Shown: positions 34,603 to 46,029 of the stretch, in pieces | How positions within the stretch are numbered: position 1 is the first letter of the stretch | How the letters are laid out: the number at the start of each line of letters is the position of its first letter | Assembly: GCA_026120035.1 (NCBI GenBank) | Contig: JALRME010000053.1 | Span: forward strand, 89,508 to 153,507 | Origin: Coleophoma eucalyptorum | Lineage: Eukaryota; Ascomycota; Leotiomycetes; Helotiales; Dermateaceae | Direction: 5' to 3' | Length of the DNA stretch: 64,000 nucleotides | Program-made: the position numbers and the translations under genes | Notes under the pieces: model-generated | Told to the model about the DNA's origin: nothing | Seen by the model: only the letters and a program-made list of their open reading frames with translations | Database searches by the model: none

Positions 34603-34930
34603 AGAAACCAGACCACTGGTTAACCATTGGGACGAAAAACCAGTGGCCTTAGACCAGTGGTTCAGGCAGAACCCACTGGTTTCTTAACCAGCCTATATAC
34701 CTAACTAATACGTAATTTTATACTATAGAGGGGAAGAGGTCCTTGAAAAGAGAGGGGGGGTTTCCTTGCTTGATTTTAACTCTAGGATCTAACTTTCTAT
34801 TTCGACTCTGGAATCTAACTATTGATTTTTGACTTTGGATATCGACTCTGGATTTCGACTTTAGATTTCGACTTTGATTTTCTGAATTTTGACTTTAAAT
34901 TTCGACTTTAGATTCTATCTTTGGATTTTT
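34603..34930. mobile_element. Partial second copy of the TIR element
   Basis: It begins gaaaccagaccactggttaa, matching the interior of copy 1 from about 33890, and follows it in the same order through the tataga, gaggtcc and atttcgactt segments. It lacks its own left end and directly abuts copy 1. Confidence 0.65.
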
Positions 34931-35479
34931 AATTTACTTAAAATTAAAAGAGTTTAAAAGAATAATAGAAAAAGAACTAGGAATATCTATACTATACTTA
35001 TATATATAGTGAGACTAAACTTAACCTTTTTAAAAAGCCTTTTTAATCGATAATAATGTTATGGAAATACCCAAGTCTCTATGGACGGAATTAATTTCTA
35101 TAGCTAATTATAATGAAAATAAAGCCCATCAAATTTAGATAAAAAGTCACCTTACGAATTATTTTGGGATAAGAAAAAAGACCTAAAAAAGTCTGCGCAT
35201 TATAGAAAATACCCTCTGAACATCTTCGGAAACTAGATAACAAAACCAGTAAATGTCTATTAATAGGCTACGATGGCTCTAATATGTATAGAATATATGG
35301 TAAATCTAAAAATGAGACCACTAGGTTTAGAGAAGTTATATTTTTAGAAAACAAAATAGGATCTGATACTAATCTATTAAAACCTATTGATATAGATAAT
35401 CGAAAATTTTCTATAACTAGTCAAAAATAAAGATACTAGTAATCAATCTAATACTCCTAAAAAATATGGAGTCGGACTT

Positions 35480-36120
35480 TATCAACACGTTACTGATATT
35501 TTATATATAGCTTAAGCCGAGTTTAAGGATAAATTAAAGCTCGGCTTCAACCAAGTTCAATCTATAGCTAAGCTTCAATTCAAGCCGAGATCGATCTCCG
35601 ACCGAGGTAGCCTATCCCAAGGGCCGATTTGAGCCAAACATAGGCTTGAAGCCAACTTAGATTGGATGGATTCAAACTTAGATCAAATCCATTTAAAATC
35701 ACGTGATCTGTTTATAAACTATTAACTAATTACAAGTTTTGTAATAGTTATCTATGCCGCTTCTTATATATTGTTCTCTATTAATTGCGTAGAAAAATAC
35801 TTAGTTATTTATTTATTACCGATGTTATATACTAAAAACATAAATACGTTTTGAAATTAAAGTTTAATGCTTAACTCTAAAATTAACCGTAAATTTAGCA
35901 AAGAATTTATTAGTATGCCTTAAGCTAGTTCTAAGCCTTAGATTAATCAATTAGCTTCAGGCTACTTAGATAGTAAGCCCCAAATCAGTAAACAAGCCTT
36001 AGCTTAAGCTAAAATTACATCGAGCTCAAATGATCTATAAAGACAAAGCTAAGCCTAGTATAGAATAGAGCTAGACTTAAGTTACTTATTTAAAAAGGGC
36101 CTTGACGTAATTTAAACACA
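35480..36120 (+). repeat. AT-rich dispersed repeat, copy A
   Basis: Rich in aagcctaagc-like words. It shares ccgaccgaggt.gcct, aaatcacgt and a block ending aaaaatacttagtt with a second copy near 38850-39580 in the same orientation. It sits between the integrase and RT parts of the copia relic. No coding frame survives. Confidence 0.55.
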
Positions 36121-36339
36121 AGAACCTATTGTTTTTAAGTCTAAGACTAAAAACAACGTATGTTGTAGGCCAAATAAATCCGTATATAGTCTAAAACAAT
36201 CTTCTAAAGTATAGTACAATAGTACTCTGGCTAGTTTCCTATCATCTATAGGGTTTACTAGATTGCAAAGCGGTTATTCTGTTTTCCAAAAGTTTTACTA
36301 TAATTTAATTATAACTATTTTTATGGATGATTTACTTAT

Positions 36340-36655
36340 TGTTGGTTGATTTATATACCGCTTATTTCAGCTATAGCTGTAATAGACAGGTCAAAATGGT
36401 AAGGTAAAAACATAGATGATTCTTCTAAGTGAGTGTGGTCGAGGTCTTATAAATACCCGTTCTGGGAATCGATTCGACCTCCGTAGCAATACAGTCATAT
36501 GTAGTGTTTGCACCTAAGCGCAAACACGGGAATAAGCAAGTAGTATAGCGATATTCCAACTCTATACACCTATAGGTGGCGTAGCGATATACCAATACCT
36601 ACATAAGGTATAACGATGCTATCTCGCAGGTAGTAGATATATCGATATTCTAACA
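36340..36655 (-). mobile_element. Solo LTR inserted in the copia RT, with 5 bp target duplication
   Basis: The 316 bp insert starts TGTTGG and ends CTAACA, giving TG..CA ends and a short inverted repeat. CTTAT occurs on both sides (36335-36339 and 36656-36660). It contains three degenerate tagcgatat units and a tataaat box. Removing it rejoins the copia reading across FMDDLLI and KNKDYKKGLSTGFEI, apart from one extra T. The orientation is assigned only from the TGTTAG end and is uncertain. Confidence 0.8.
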
Positions 36656-37077
36656 CTTATTTTTTGGTAAAAACAAAGATTATAAAAAAGGGCTATCAAC
36701 TGGGTTTGAAATAACCGACTTAGGTCCGGTTAATCAATACCTAGGGATGAATATAATTCGGGATGGAGATAACTTTATACTATATCTAAACCAAAAAACC
36801 TACTTAGAAAATATTTTAAAAAGGTTTAATACATGTTTAATTGTATTCCTATTTCTATAGCTATAGATTTGGGTCTAGAATTAGTAAAATCTATATTATA
36901 AGCTACGCCTGGTAAAATAAAGCTTCATCAATAGTTAATGGGATAGCTTATATATACTACTATAGAAACTAGAGTAGATATGGCATTCTCTTTATTTAAA
37001 TTAGCTTAATTTATGTCTAATCCTAGTACTGCTTATTTTCTAATACTAAATAGAATTCCAAGATACTTATATAAAAG

Positions 37078-37200
37078 GGATTCGAAGGATAGGGTATCGC
37101 CTAATATCGTAAGTAATGGTAGCATAATCAATAAGGCAAGATAATACGAGTATTTTTGCTATACGTATAAGGATGGTACGTATTAGCAATATAAAGTCCT
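37078..37200 (+). repeat. Dispersed 120 bp repeat, copy 1
   Basis: Shares gaaggataggg, aatcaataaggcaag, ctatacgtataaggatggt and acgtattagcaatataa with 63613-63735. Together they define a small repeat family of unknown class. It begins where the copia reading stops. Confidence 0.65.
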
Positions 37201-37578
37201 TAAGTTAGGTTTGAAAGAATAGAAGGAAAACAATAACCAGCATTGTTTAAATTGTTTTTTGAGCTTATCTTATTCTTTAAGGAAGTAAGGTCTATATATT
37301 TAAGTAGGAATTACGCTAGTAAATAAGGTACACATAAAACATACGCTACAGCGTAGTCCAAGTTTAGGTTTATTAGTTCAAGCATAAGAACATGGCATAA
37401 GTTTAAGCTTAAGTTTACCAGCTAAAACATAAATATAATGCGTAAGTCTAAGCCTATGTTTACGTAAAGCGTACTATAAAATAAAGCGTAAAAGTCGACT
37501 TAGGTTACTTGTAAAGGATATTCTAAGTCCCAATTTTACTCTATAAAATATATAGATTATAGTACTATACTACTTAGT

Positions 37579-38188
37579 ATGATGGATACAAGCAACCCAA
37601 TTTTCAAATCTGTGATGTCAAAGTCTCGGCGAGACTTTAAAAATTGGAAGTCTGCGGTTATACGTAAACTCAAGACTTTTACAGAATCATACATGGTATA
37701 TCACGAGGATGATTTTGCGTTACAGGAATGTTTTGATTTCAAGAGATTGCGCGCAATGATTAAACCAAATTTCCAGCGTCATTGGCTGCCTACGATATTT
37801 GCATTCGGGGTCGTAGCAGTAGACTTTGAGAAGATCTCTGAGTTGGGAAATGACTTTTTGAAATATAGGTACAATCTCTTTCGTCTAACAAACCCTGGAG
37901 GGGGGCTAATCCAGAGTCACATTAGATGCAATATTACAGCTAATGGTTCACACCCGCCTTACCCATCTTCTATCTACGACATCTGACCCACGCGTTGTAA
38001 AATACCATACCACGCATTTGTCTGATGTTTTTGATGGTCTACATCTTAAGGACGGCTTTACCAACCTCTCACTAAACGACTTCCTACTAAGACCAGTACT
38101 ATTGTCAACCAAACGAAGCATTGTTCGAAGACCAGTCGACCCTAACGAAGACTCGGATGCACTAGATGACGATAATGATGATTTCTAA
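37579..38188 (+). CDS. Orphan protein gene inside the transposon island
   Basis: Exons 37579-37868 and 37915-38188, joined over a 46 bp intron (GTACAA, GCTAAT, CCAG), give 187 aa. Without splicing the two frames overlap and conflict; with it the reading runs FLKYR-VTLDAILQLMVHTR without a stop. The N-terminal half is basic and aromatic (SRRDFKNWKSAVIRKLKTF), the C-terminal end acidic (EDSDALDDDNDDF). I see no signal peptide, membrane helix or known domain. The surrounding DNA is AT-rich and riddled with stops, whereas this segment is balanced in composition. It may be a lineage-specific gene, a captured host fragment or an unfamiliar transposon protein. Confidence 0.55.
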
Positions 38189-38849
38189 TGTAGGTTATAA
38201 TTAGGCAAGTAACGTAGGGTGTTATAAATATGGTTTCTATATCTCTTGGCTGGTTATAGCTTTGGCTGGCTTATGTGACTTTAGCTGGTAATCTTGATCG
38301 GAATATATATACAGATTTGCAACTTTAGCGCTAGAGTTTGATACATAAGGTGGTATAATGGATGGGGTAGGCTTTAAGGTATAATAGTTGGGAAGGGCTT
38401 CAACATAGTTATAAGGTGGGTAGGGTATACTGGTTGGGAAGGGCTTTGATATAGTTGCTTGTTACAGTACTTACCCACCTACTAAAGTAAGTAGTAGGTA
38501 GCTTATATCACATAAATTGCCTTATTGTAATCCTTCCTTCGTCCTTACTTCATCCCTTGGTACGTACTATAATAACTCAAGTAACACATAGCTTTAGGTT
38601 GAAGCTATAACCTTAACTAAGAACTAGAACCAAAGCCTAAATTCAAGTATGAACCTAAGCCTGAACTCGAATTAGGTTCTAAAGCTAGAACCGATACCTC
38701 GCTTAATCAAGATACACCCTTATCTTAGCTATCTCAAGATCTTCGATCTCGCTTAACACTCGAATACACTTACTTAACCTAAGTTTAACAATAGCGAAAC
38801 ACTAGTCTGCTACTGACCTAACTGTAGCTTATGTCTAGGTTAAGCACCT
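38189..38849. other. AT-rich intergenic DNA
   Basis: No gene. Short words such as ggttgggaagggctt recur at 38388 and 38429, a minor local duplication. Confidence 0.45.
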
Positions 38850-39580
38850 TGACAGAGGCCTTTGAGTATATGTAGCAGATCCGTAGCTAAGTCTCGTCCT
38901 AGCCTAACCTTAATCTGCGACCGAGGTGGCCTGTATACATTACTGCCGTCTGATGTACAACTCAAATCTAACTCTTGCCGGATATAAAGCGGATCTAAAG
39001 CAGATTTAAGTTAAAATCATAATCGATTTGATCTAGACTTAACTCGGACTTGATACTGTTAGATAGTAGATAAATCTAGTGCCTGCTTTAGACTTGAGTT
39101 CGATTTAAAACTAATGATTAAGGTTCGATCTTAAATTTAACCTTAAATTATCATTAGTTGTAGAATTTAGATTCGATTTAAAGCTAAACCTAAGTCTGAC
39201 TTTTGTTAATTTCACTTAGGCTTAAGTCTACTTCAAGCCTCGTTAAAATTGTTCTTAAACTTGTTTTAAGTCATTTCTATAGCTCTAGTTGGTTTCAAAC
39301 CCGAATTGAGTTTGATTGAGTCTATTACAGTATGTTAATGCTTTATTGTAGTCTACTGTTAGCTTAAGGCGGACTTAGATTAAATTTAGAGGTAAATCAA
39401 ATCCTATTTAAATAAAATCACGTAGGTTTAGAATAAACTCTAAATTAATTATGACTTATATACTAATAGTCTATTATATAAGCGGTTTATCATATATTGT
39501 TTTCTTAATTGCCAAAAATACTTAGTTCTTTTGTTTAATGGCGTTATTATTTAAAAAATATGTAAATTTCCAATTTAAAG
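38850..39580 (+). repeat. AT-rich dispersed repeat, copy B
   Basis: Diverged direct copy of the repeat at 35480-36120, recognisable by cgaccgaggtggcct, aaatcacgt, atatattgtt.tctt and aaaatacttagtt in the same order. No coding potential. Confidence 0.55.
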
Positions 39581-39594
39581 AATATGTGAATCTA

Positions 39595-39860
39595 GGCTGC
39601 GCAGAAAAACCAGACCAGGTGGTCAGTGGGTGGTTTTTCAATATTTCCAACCCAGTAACCAAGCCACTGGTTTACCATTGGGACAAAAAACCAGCCCAAA
39701 TAACTAACCATTACGTAATTTTATATTATAGAGGAGAGGTCCCTAGAAGAGAGATGGGTTTTCCTTGCTTGATTTTAACTCTAGAATCTAACTTTCTATC
39801 TCGACTTTAGAATTCAACTCTTGTTTTTTGATTCTGGATATCGACTTTGGAATCGGAAAC
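39595..39860 (+). mobile_element. TIR element, copy 3 (truncated)
   Basis: Starts GGCTGCGCA after TA and continues with gtgggtggttttt, caacccag, accattgggac and the gaggtcc / atttcgact-like stretch of copy 1, with internal deletions. The right end is not found. Confidence 0.65.
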
Positions 39861-40156
39861 AACTAAGAGGCACCTACACATAAATAGACTTTGAGGCAGT
39901 CCTTCACCTTCTTTCTACAATTTCAATGATAGGTACAACCTCTCTATTGACCTAGAATAGTTACCCGCCAGACTCTTTCGTATCGTTATTTTATCCAATA
40001 TTTATGATACTACGCCTACATGCCTTTTGTGCAGCTTTAGCTACAAGCTGCTTCGTTGTAGTATTATCTTCCATGGTTAATAATTATGGGTTAAACTCCT
40101 AATTTCAGAACTAGATTATGGGATATCGATTTAGTGCACGTCTATTACAGGTACTA
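39861..40156. other. Right edge of the transposon island
   Basis: Just under 300 bases of mixed AT-rich sequence; nothing recognised. Composition returns to normal with the next gene. Confidence 0.4.
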
Positions 40157-40979
40157 TCAGGGGCAATGTGCATCCAGCTCCTTCTCCGTCCAAGACCACA
40201 ATCGCTTTGCTAGGTCATCGTCTTTTCCATCGTCGCTGGCCTGGTCAGGAACACCAATTGGTTTATAATACTGTCCACTCTTTACTCCCTTGGCCACTGA
40301 GGCCCATAGCTTGTTCTTCACCCCTTCATCCACAGAGATCGCAAACATTGCGATGCCTTTGAGCACTACTTGCATCACTAGTGATGATGCCGTCGCTTTG
40401 TCGCTGAGGTTGGTGTTTACGGCGCCCGGGTGAATCGCAGTAACAGTGAACTGTGGATACAGCTCTCCCATCCGTCGTGCCCAAAGAACATTCGCCAGCT
40501 TGCTCTGCCCGTAAAGAATATAAGGCCCGATAAGTTTTCTCCATCAAAGGAAGTAGGGGTCTCGTGAGGAGAGCGTGACCCATATGATTTGTTCCAAAGT
40601 GAGTTTCATAACCGTCTTTGGTCAGCCCGGGAGGAACGGCCATGACGCCAGCATTGAGCATCAAAATGTCCAGACGATCAGCTTGCGAAGTAAAGTACTT
40701 TGCTGCTTTTTTCACAGACTCGAAGGAGGCGAGGTCAAGCTCCAGCAGCTTTATCGGGGCACCTGGAACTTCGTTGCGGATCTCCTCCAGCGTAATTTGG
40801 GCTTTGAAGAGGCTACGTGCGGCTAGCCAAATCTGCGCCGGTCTGCGTCGTGCAAGCTCGACTATGGACTGCCTGCCCAGACCGATATTGCCTCCAGTAA
40901 CAAGAATGACCTTCCCTTCAAGTGAAGAGATGTCACGTTTGGGTTCGAAGGCAACCCCCTTAATCTTGAATAACATCAT
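40157..40979 (-). pseudogene. Short-chain dehydrogenase pseudogene with internal deletion
   Basis: The reading from 40979 shows an intact Rossmann start (LEGKVILVTGGNIGLGRQSI), then LDILMLNAGVMAVPPG and GTNHMGHALLTRPLLPLMEK. It then jumps directly, in another frame, to GPYILYGQSKLANVLWARRM and continues to a stop at 40157 (IHPGAVNTNL). In this family about 40 residues carrying the catalytic serine normally separate these parts. A deletion of roughly 120 bp plus a frame change has removed them, while the YxxxK pair remains. No intron signal bridges the junction. It lies divergent from the next dehydrogenase and at the border of the transposon island. Confidence 0.75.
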
Positions 40980-41612
40980 AGTAACGACGTGAAGGCTTCA
41001 AATCAAATTCACAGGTGATACTCGGTAAGAGAAGCATACGTCGAACACGCTTGGTATATAAATATTTACGGGAGCGTGGAGTTTGCTACAAGTACAACCG
41101 TACAAGAACCTAGCGCGGCATTTTGTTGGTGGCTTGGTGAGTTACTAGTTGATCCCTAGTTACAGTACAAGTCTACCATGTTCGCAGCCAAGCGAAAGCC
41201 TGTCGGAACCAATCGGCAGAGTCCTAATCGCATTGGAAGCACTAGGCCAATTTGGGGTTTTTAGCGACAGTGACCGCGTTCTGTTGGACTGGTGGGTGAC
41301 ACTTATTGATCCCCAAGATAGACACTAATTTACTTGCCACATTGAAATCCGAATGGATGTCATATGCCATGGAAACCTAGACTCTGATTTTCATATTCGG
41401 GTAGGGTAGGAGAGCGGAGGGTCGGTTGAGAAGCTGCACCACCTTCCAAAGACCAGATATATAACCTCTCACCCACATAAACTCCTCACCTATATATAAT
41501 CCCTCCTCCTCGACAAGTATCGATTCACAATTCAAACTGAAGTCATTGAGAACTTGCTGGCGCCCATACACATTATCTATCCGATTTACATAGAACATTC
41601 ACGTAGAACATC
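40980..41612. promoter_or_regulatory. Divergent spacer between two dehydrogenases
   Basis: A 630-base region holding the promoters of both divergent SDR genes. A palindrome-like agaacattcacgtagaaca lies at about 41592-41610, just before the second start; I cannot assign a factor. Confidence 0.35.
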
Positions 41613-42700
41613 ATGTCTACTTTCAGCCCCTATACTAAAGAACACGAGTCCATTAATGGGCCCGAGGATGCCCGTCCAACCGCTCTTCGCATTGTCCGCG
41701 ACCAAGGCCTTGACGGTCAGCTGGGAGGTAAGGTATTTGTGGTAACGGGAGGTACCTCTGGCCTTAGATATCAGACCGCCAGAGCTCTGCATGCAACGGG
41801 AGCTGATGTGTACATTACTGGCCGTGATGCAACCCGGGGCGAGGAGGCTACCAAGAACCTTGCCAACGATGGGAGAGCAGGTAAGGTCGTATTCGTTGCA
41901 CTCGAACTTGATCTACTTGCGAGCGTGCGTGCGGGCGGGGCTAAGATCCTGGAGAAGACTAATAGGAAGATTAACGGGTTGATCTGCAATGCGGGTAAGT
42001 CTTTGTATCTACTCTGAATCCTCCTTGTGCAAGAAGCTTTTTCTAAATACCCCGTCGAACAGGCATTATGATGTGCCCGGAATCTAAGACCAAGGATGGA
42101 TTTGAGCTCCAGTTTGGTACCAACCATCTGGGCCACTTTGCTCTATTTCAGGTCTTGAAATCTGCACTCCTCTCAGCCGCAACTCCATCCTACCATTCCC
42201 GTGTCGTTGCGCTCACCTCCGCCGGCCATCGCCTCGCTCCTTTCGACTTGAGTGACTACAATTTGACCAAGAAGTATGATCCCTTCGTCGCCTATGCGCA
42301 GGCCAAGACGGCAAATATCAATATGAGCTCTGAAATCGAGCGACGTTACGGCTCCCAAAATCTGCATGGAAATGCGGTGCATCCGGGTATGGTTGACACG
42401 GGAATCAGTCGACATCTCAATCCTGAGGTAGCAAAATCCTTCTCTACGTTCCCTGGCGCACAACAGATCTTGAAGGGCGCTGGCCAGGGTGCAGCAACTA
42501 CAGTCCTGGCGGCTCTTGCCACGGAGCTGGAGGGCGTAGGTGGCAAGTATTTGGAAAACTGCCACGTATCTGGACCTGCTGCATCACCCGATCCATTTGA
42601 ATCTCCTAGTGGCTATGCAGAATGGGCATATAATGAAGAGAACGAGAAGAAGCTTTGGATAGATAGCTTGGAGATGATTGGAGAGAAGGATGACCTGTGA
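41613..42700 (+). CDS. Short-chain dehydrogenase/reductase with altered cofactor motif
   Basis: Exons 41613-41994 and 42063-42700, with a canonical 68 bp intron, give 339 aa. The fold is complete: VFVVTGGTSGL at the cofactor site, INGLICNAG at strand 4, VVALTSAGH with the catalytic serine, and YAQAK with the Tyr/Lys pair, then AVHPGMVDTGI. The third glycine of the TGxxxGxG signature is arginine (TSGLR, codon AGA where GGA would give Gly). That single G-to-A change would be expected to disturb NAD(P) binding, so the enzyme may be inactive or specialised. Substrate unknown; relatives act on small alcohols and ketones in secondary metabolism. Confidence 0.85.
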
Positions 42701-43967
42701 ACGGTTCTACATTACGTTCATATATCAGTAGAAAATTGGGCCTAGAATCTGTCACCCTGAATCTGGTAATTGAGGAAACAGATCGACCCAGAGCTGCATT
42801 TATCAATAACTCATTCAGAGGCCATTGGGCTGAATTAGATAGACCCCTCAAAAGTATAAATTTCCGACAGATTCTCTAAGACGCATCACCCTCATATTTC
42901 GGGTTACATAATCTGCATGTTTGTGACCTTCTAAGCTTCCTCCCCAACCATGTTTACATGCTAGAGTCCCAGCAGATGCAACCAGGAGCCTCGAGTAAGT
43001 AAGTATACTGCATGGAAGAAAGTATTCCTTACGATTATTCTGACGGAAGATTCTCGATCTTGATCTTCACATCCCCCCCCCCCTTCTCTTGCCAGTAATT
43101 TGTGGCATTCAAGTACAATATTCGGAGCATCTCTAAAGGAGCAGCCTCCACTTATCGAGAAACTCGATAATGAATTCTTAACTCCTTACATCCTATGAAT
43201 CAGACCAGATTATGACGGATTCCTTGGACTCTGAGTCTAGGTTAAGCAAATGACAACAAATCTCTTCACACAATCAATCCTCGTTATTATAAATCCCCAC
43301 TCGAATTGGGCTCTCCATGGTTCATCATGATCCCCGAGAAAAAGTGCAGCACTGTACAGTACTCTAGAAGGTCGCTGTGGCTGTGGTCGTTGGTGCACTC
43401 TAGCGCTTTTATACATGTATGCCGCTTATCCCCATGTCCGTGCGGGTGGAAGATCATCCACAAACGCTGTACGCTGCTTACACCCATGCTACCCTGCTAC
43501 CCTACGCGAGTTAGTGGGTTGCCACAACGCTACGGGGGACGGAATATGGGGCATGTGCGATTCCGGGCATGACGGTTAAGGCTGGTTAGGTGTTTGCTGG
43601 ACACATGATTTAGACGCTGCTTATTCCCCTGCTCAAGTCAGGGGACGGAGCGTGTACGACTCTGACATGACCGTGTCGGTCATCCAAGCCTCGGGAGTTG
43701 AGATGCGATCGGTGGTGGTGTTGACTTCACGCCCCAACATTGAGTCATCTACGTTTGTCCATGTTCTTGCTGCTGGCACAGAGAGAGAAGGGAATATCCA
43801 GAGTGACAATCAGCTTACATACTTTATTACTTGGTTGACTCAAAGCTGTTTGATTATCGGTCGTATATATTTTCCAAAATGAACCTGCATTAAGCGTTTA
43901 TGTCCCTCTGTAGATCTCTATACCTCGGAGTAACCACTACATGATATGTACATCATGAGATTAATTT
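42701..43967. other. Intergenic region
   Basis: About 1.3 kb without a supported gene. It includes a run of 12 C at about 43073-43084. Open frames around 43300-43880 have no recognisable domain. Confidence 0.45.
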
Positions 43968-45081
43968 TTAAGGCGAGTACTTTCCAGCTTCGCTGTCGCA
44001 AATGGCTTGAAACACTTCTTGTGTATGTTCCTTAATTTTCTCAGATGTTCCGTCGGATTTCAGTTGGGTTAACATCTTGAGATTGTCGACAACCTGACTC
44101 GTCGGTCCAAGTAGATGCACTTGCTCGCCCTCGAAAGCTTCACTCGTCATCGCCCAAGCGGGTCGCTCCCCAGACTCTTGCACGGGCACAGTGAAAACCT
44201 TGAATACACGAGAGAATACGTTTACCATTAACCTAAAGGCAGAACGTAGCTCACGGTCCCCATTGGTCTTGACCATGCCTGGCCGAGTGTGAAAAAACCC
44301 CAAAACCCAATACCTTTGTTTTCTGGGTCCTTACAAAGGCGATCGAATGACAAAGTCGTCATGGTGATAGCATTTTTGGTAGCAGCGCCAGCTGAGTAGT
44401 TGTGCTTGAGAGACAGACCTGATGCATCGATCGAAGTCTCCCTACCACCGCCATGTACTGCCACCACGCGAGCAATTGGAGTTGTTCCAGAATTGGGGTT
44501 GGTCAAGGCACGTCTTAGTTGAGGCTGTAGGTTTTCGGTGAATCGCAACCGAGTGTAAAAGTCGAGGGCCAACTTCCGGTCGAGACCCTCGGAAGTTTCT
44601 AGTTGGCACGCAATCAGCAATATTCTGTATAACGGGAGAATTGCAATATGCTAACCTTCTCGCCCCCTGAGGTGAAAGATGCCAGGGGTCAGGAAGAGAA
44701 AGTTGATATTCTCTTCAATTGCGCTGATCTGTGTACACACCCTGTCCACATTACGCAACTCTGATATGTCGGATTGAATAAATCGCACCTCGCTCGTAGA
44801 GTTGAGTTTGCAAAATTCATCTTCAATTCGCGAAGCTTCTTGCTGACTTCTCCCTACCAAGTACACGCGAGGGTTAATCCAATAGCGCACGAATTCTCTT
44901 GCGGCACTTTCACCAATTCCACTAGTGCCGCCAACTAAAAACGACATTTCGTCAGCCAGTTCTATATGTAGTTGAACAATAGAAAGAGTAATCGATTCGA
45001 CGCACCAAAGACCCCGACAAGCCCACTCCCTAGCTTCTTCATGCCCGGGAGCTGCTCGCGGACTTGTTGGTAAGAGACCAT
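43968..45081 (-). pseudogene. Short-chain dehydrogenase, frameshifted
   Basis: Exons 45081-45006, 44934-44656 and 44597-43968 are joined by canonical introns. The start MVSYQQVREQLPGMKKLGSG leads into VGGTSGIGESAAREF, the cofactor motif, and NINFLFLTPGIF. In the last exon the frame breaks near 44290 at a run of G and T: one frame ends KGIGFWGFF and the next continues HTRPGMVKTNGDREL to a stop at 43968. One or two bases at the homopolymer explain it, so this is either a young pseudogene or a sequencing error. The usual YxxxK pair is not evident (NYSAGAATKNA instead), as in some fungal SDR-like proteins. Confidence 0.7.
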
Positions 45082-46029
45082 GGCCACTGGATAACGAAGA
45101 GTATTTGTTTCGCTCTTCTTGTCACAAGGATATGTAGAGAAAGAGAGCGTACAACATTGTACGTCCGCCTGTAGACACAGTGGAATATCTCTAGCACGCT
45201 CAGGAAACGCGTTCACTTGACAACCGCGAAGGCCTATTCCGATTGAACGCCGGACCGAAGGATGTAGAAAAGGGATATGGCGGGCAAGGACAGAAGAAGA
45301 TCTAAAAAGCCACTCGCTCATCAGTCACACAAATCACATTTTTATATGGTTACAATCGTTTGTATAGTGATCTGCAACCAATGGCTAGGGGGTGCAAAGT
45401 GAGTCCATTATTGACTAGACATCTTCATTAAAGTTTGTTTATCAGATCTCCTTCTCAGTAACCTTCTTGTCGAGAAATAGGCACTGCGACTTCGCCTGTA
45501 CAGCTCAGGCCACACCAAGCCATACGAGTATACCAGTCATAGGAAAATGAATTAGCATAGGAAACTCTCGATGCTTCTTGCAAAGAGCTCATTACAATCC
45601 GGTATGTTTGCGATAGCGGCTTCGTCACCACTCGTGAATGCAGTGATCAAAGAACTGTTGCTAGATTGAGGCACCTCTGCGTCAACTGCAGCTTCAAGGA
45701 GATGTTCAGGCGAATTCTCACCCCAACCCTTATAAACATACATCTTCCTGATTCCTTGCTCAGCCTTCTGTCTAAGAGTTTTCCCCAGATTTCCGCTTTC
45801 TTGAACATCGTCTTCCGTTGCAACATCTCGGGTCCCATCGTCGAGCTTCACGGATAATATTTGTCACCAACTGTATATTTTGACTCACACTTGAGGCTAT
45901 AAATGGGAGACTTCCACTATGCCTTTGCGACCCACCTCTGACCGAAGCATCAGCGTTGCTTTAACGATATTTTGCTACTCAGAAGATTTAATATAAGGCA
46001 AACTTGCCCTCCTTGGCCAGACTAAGGTC
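45082..46029. other. Intergenic region
   Basis: Contains the promoter of the frameshifted SDR. A 99-codon minus-strand frame at 45552-45851 looks mildly coding-like (YVYKGWGENSPEHLLEAAVD) but has no ATG near its start and no known domain; it may be a relic. Confidence 0.4.

Larger units (their letters stand above)
35041..37080 (+). mobile_element. Ty1/copia retrotransposon relic, interrupted by two insertions
   Basis: The piece at 35041-35450 reads the integrase end with stops (LDNKTSKCLLIGYDGSNMYR). The piece at 36121-36339 reads reverse transcriptase, with SVYSLKQS, TLASFLSSIGFTRLQSGYS and FMDDLLI standing for YVDD. The piece at 36656-37080 continues GFEITDLGPVNQYLGMNI and the start of RNase H (ETRVDMAFSLFKLA). 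The gaps are filled by an AT-rich repeat at about 35480-36120 and a solo LTR at 36340-36655. Many stops show it is dead; the AT-rich bias is what RIP mutation would leave. Confidence 0.8.

Noticed and set aside
45552..45851. 99-codon minus-strand frame
   Set aside because: No ATG near its start, a stop just upstream and no acceptor that would extend it.
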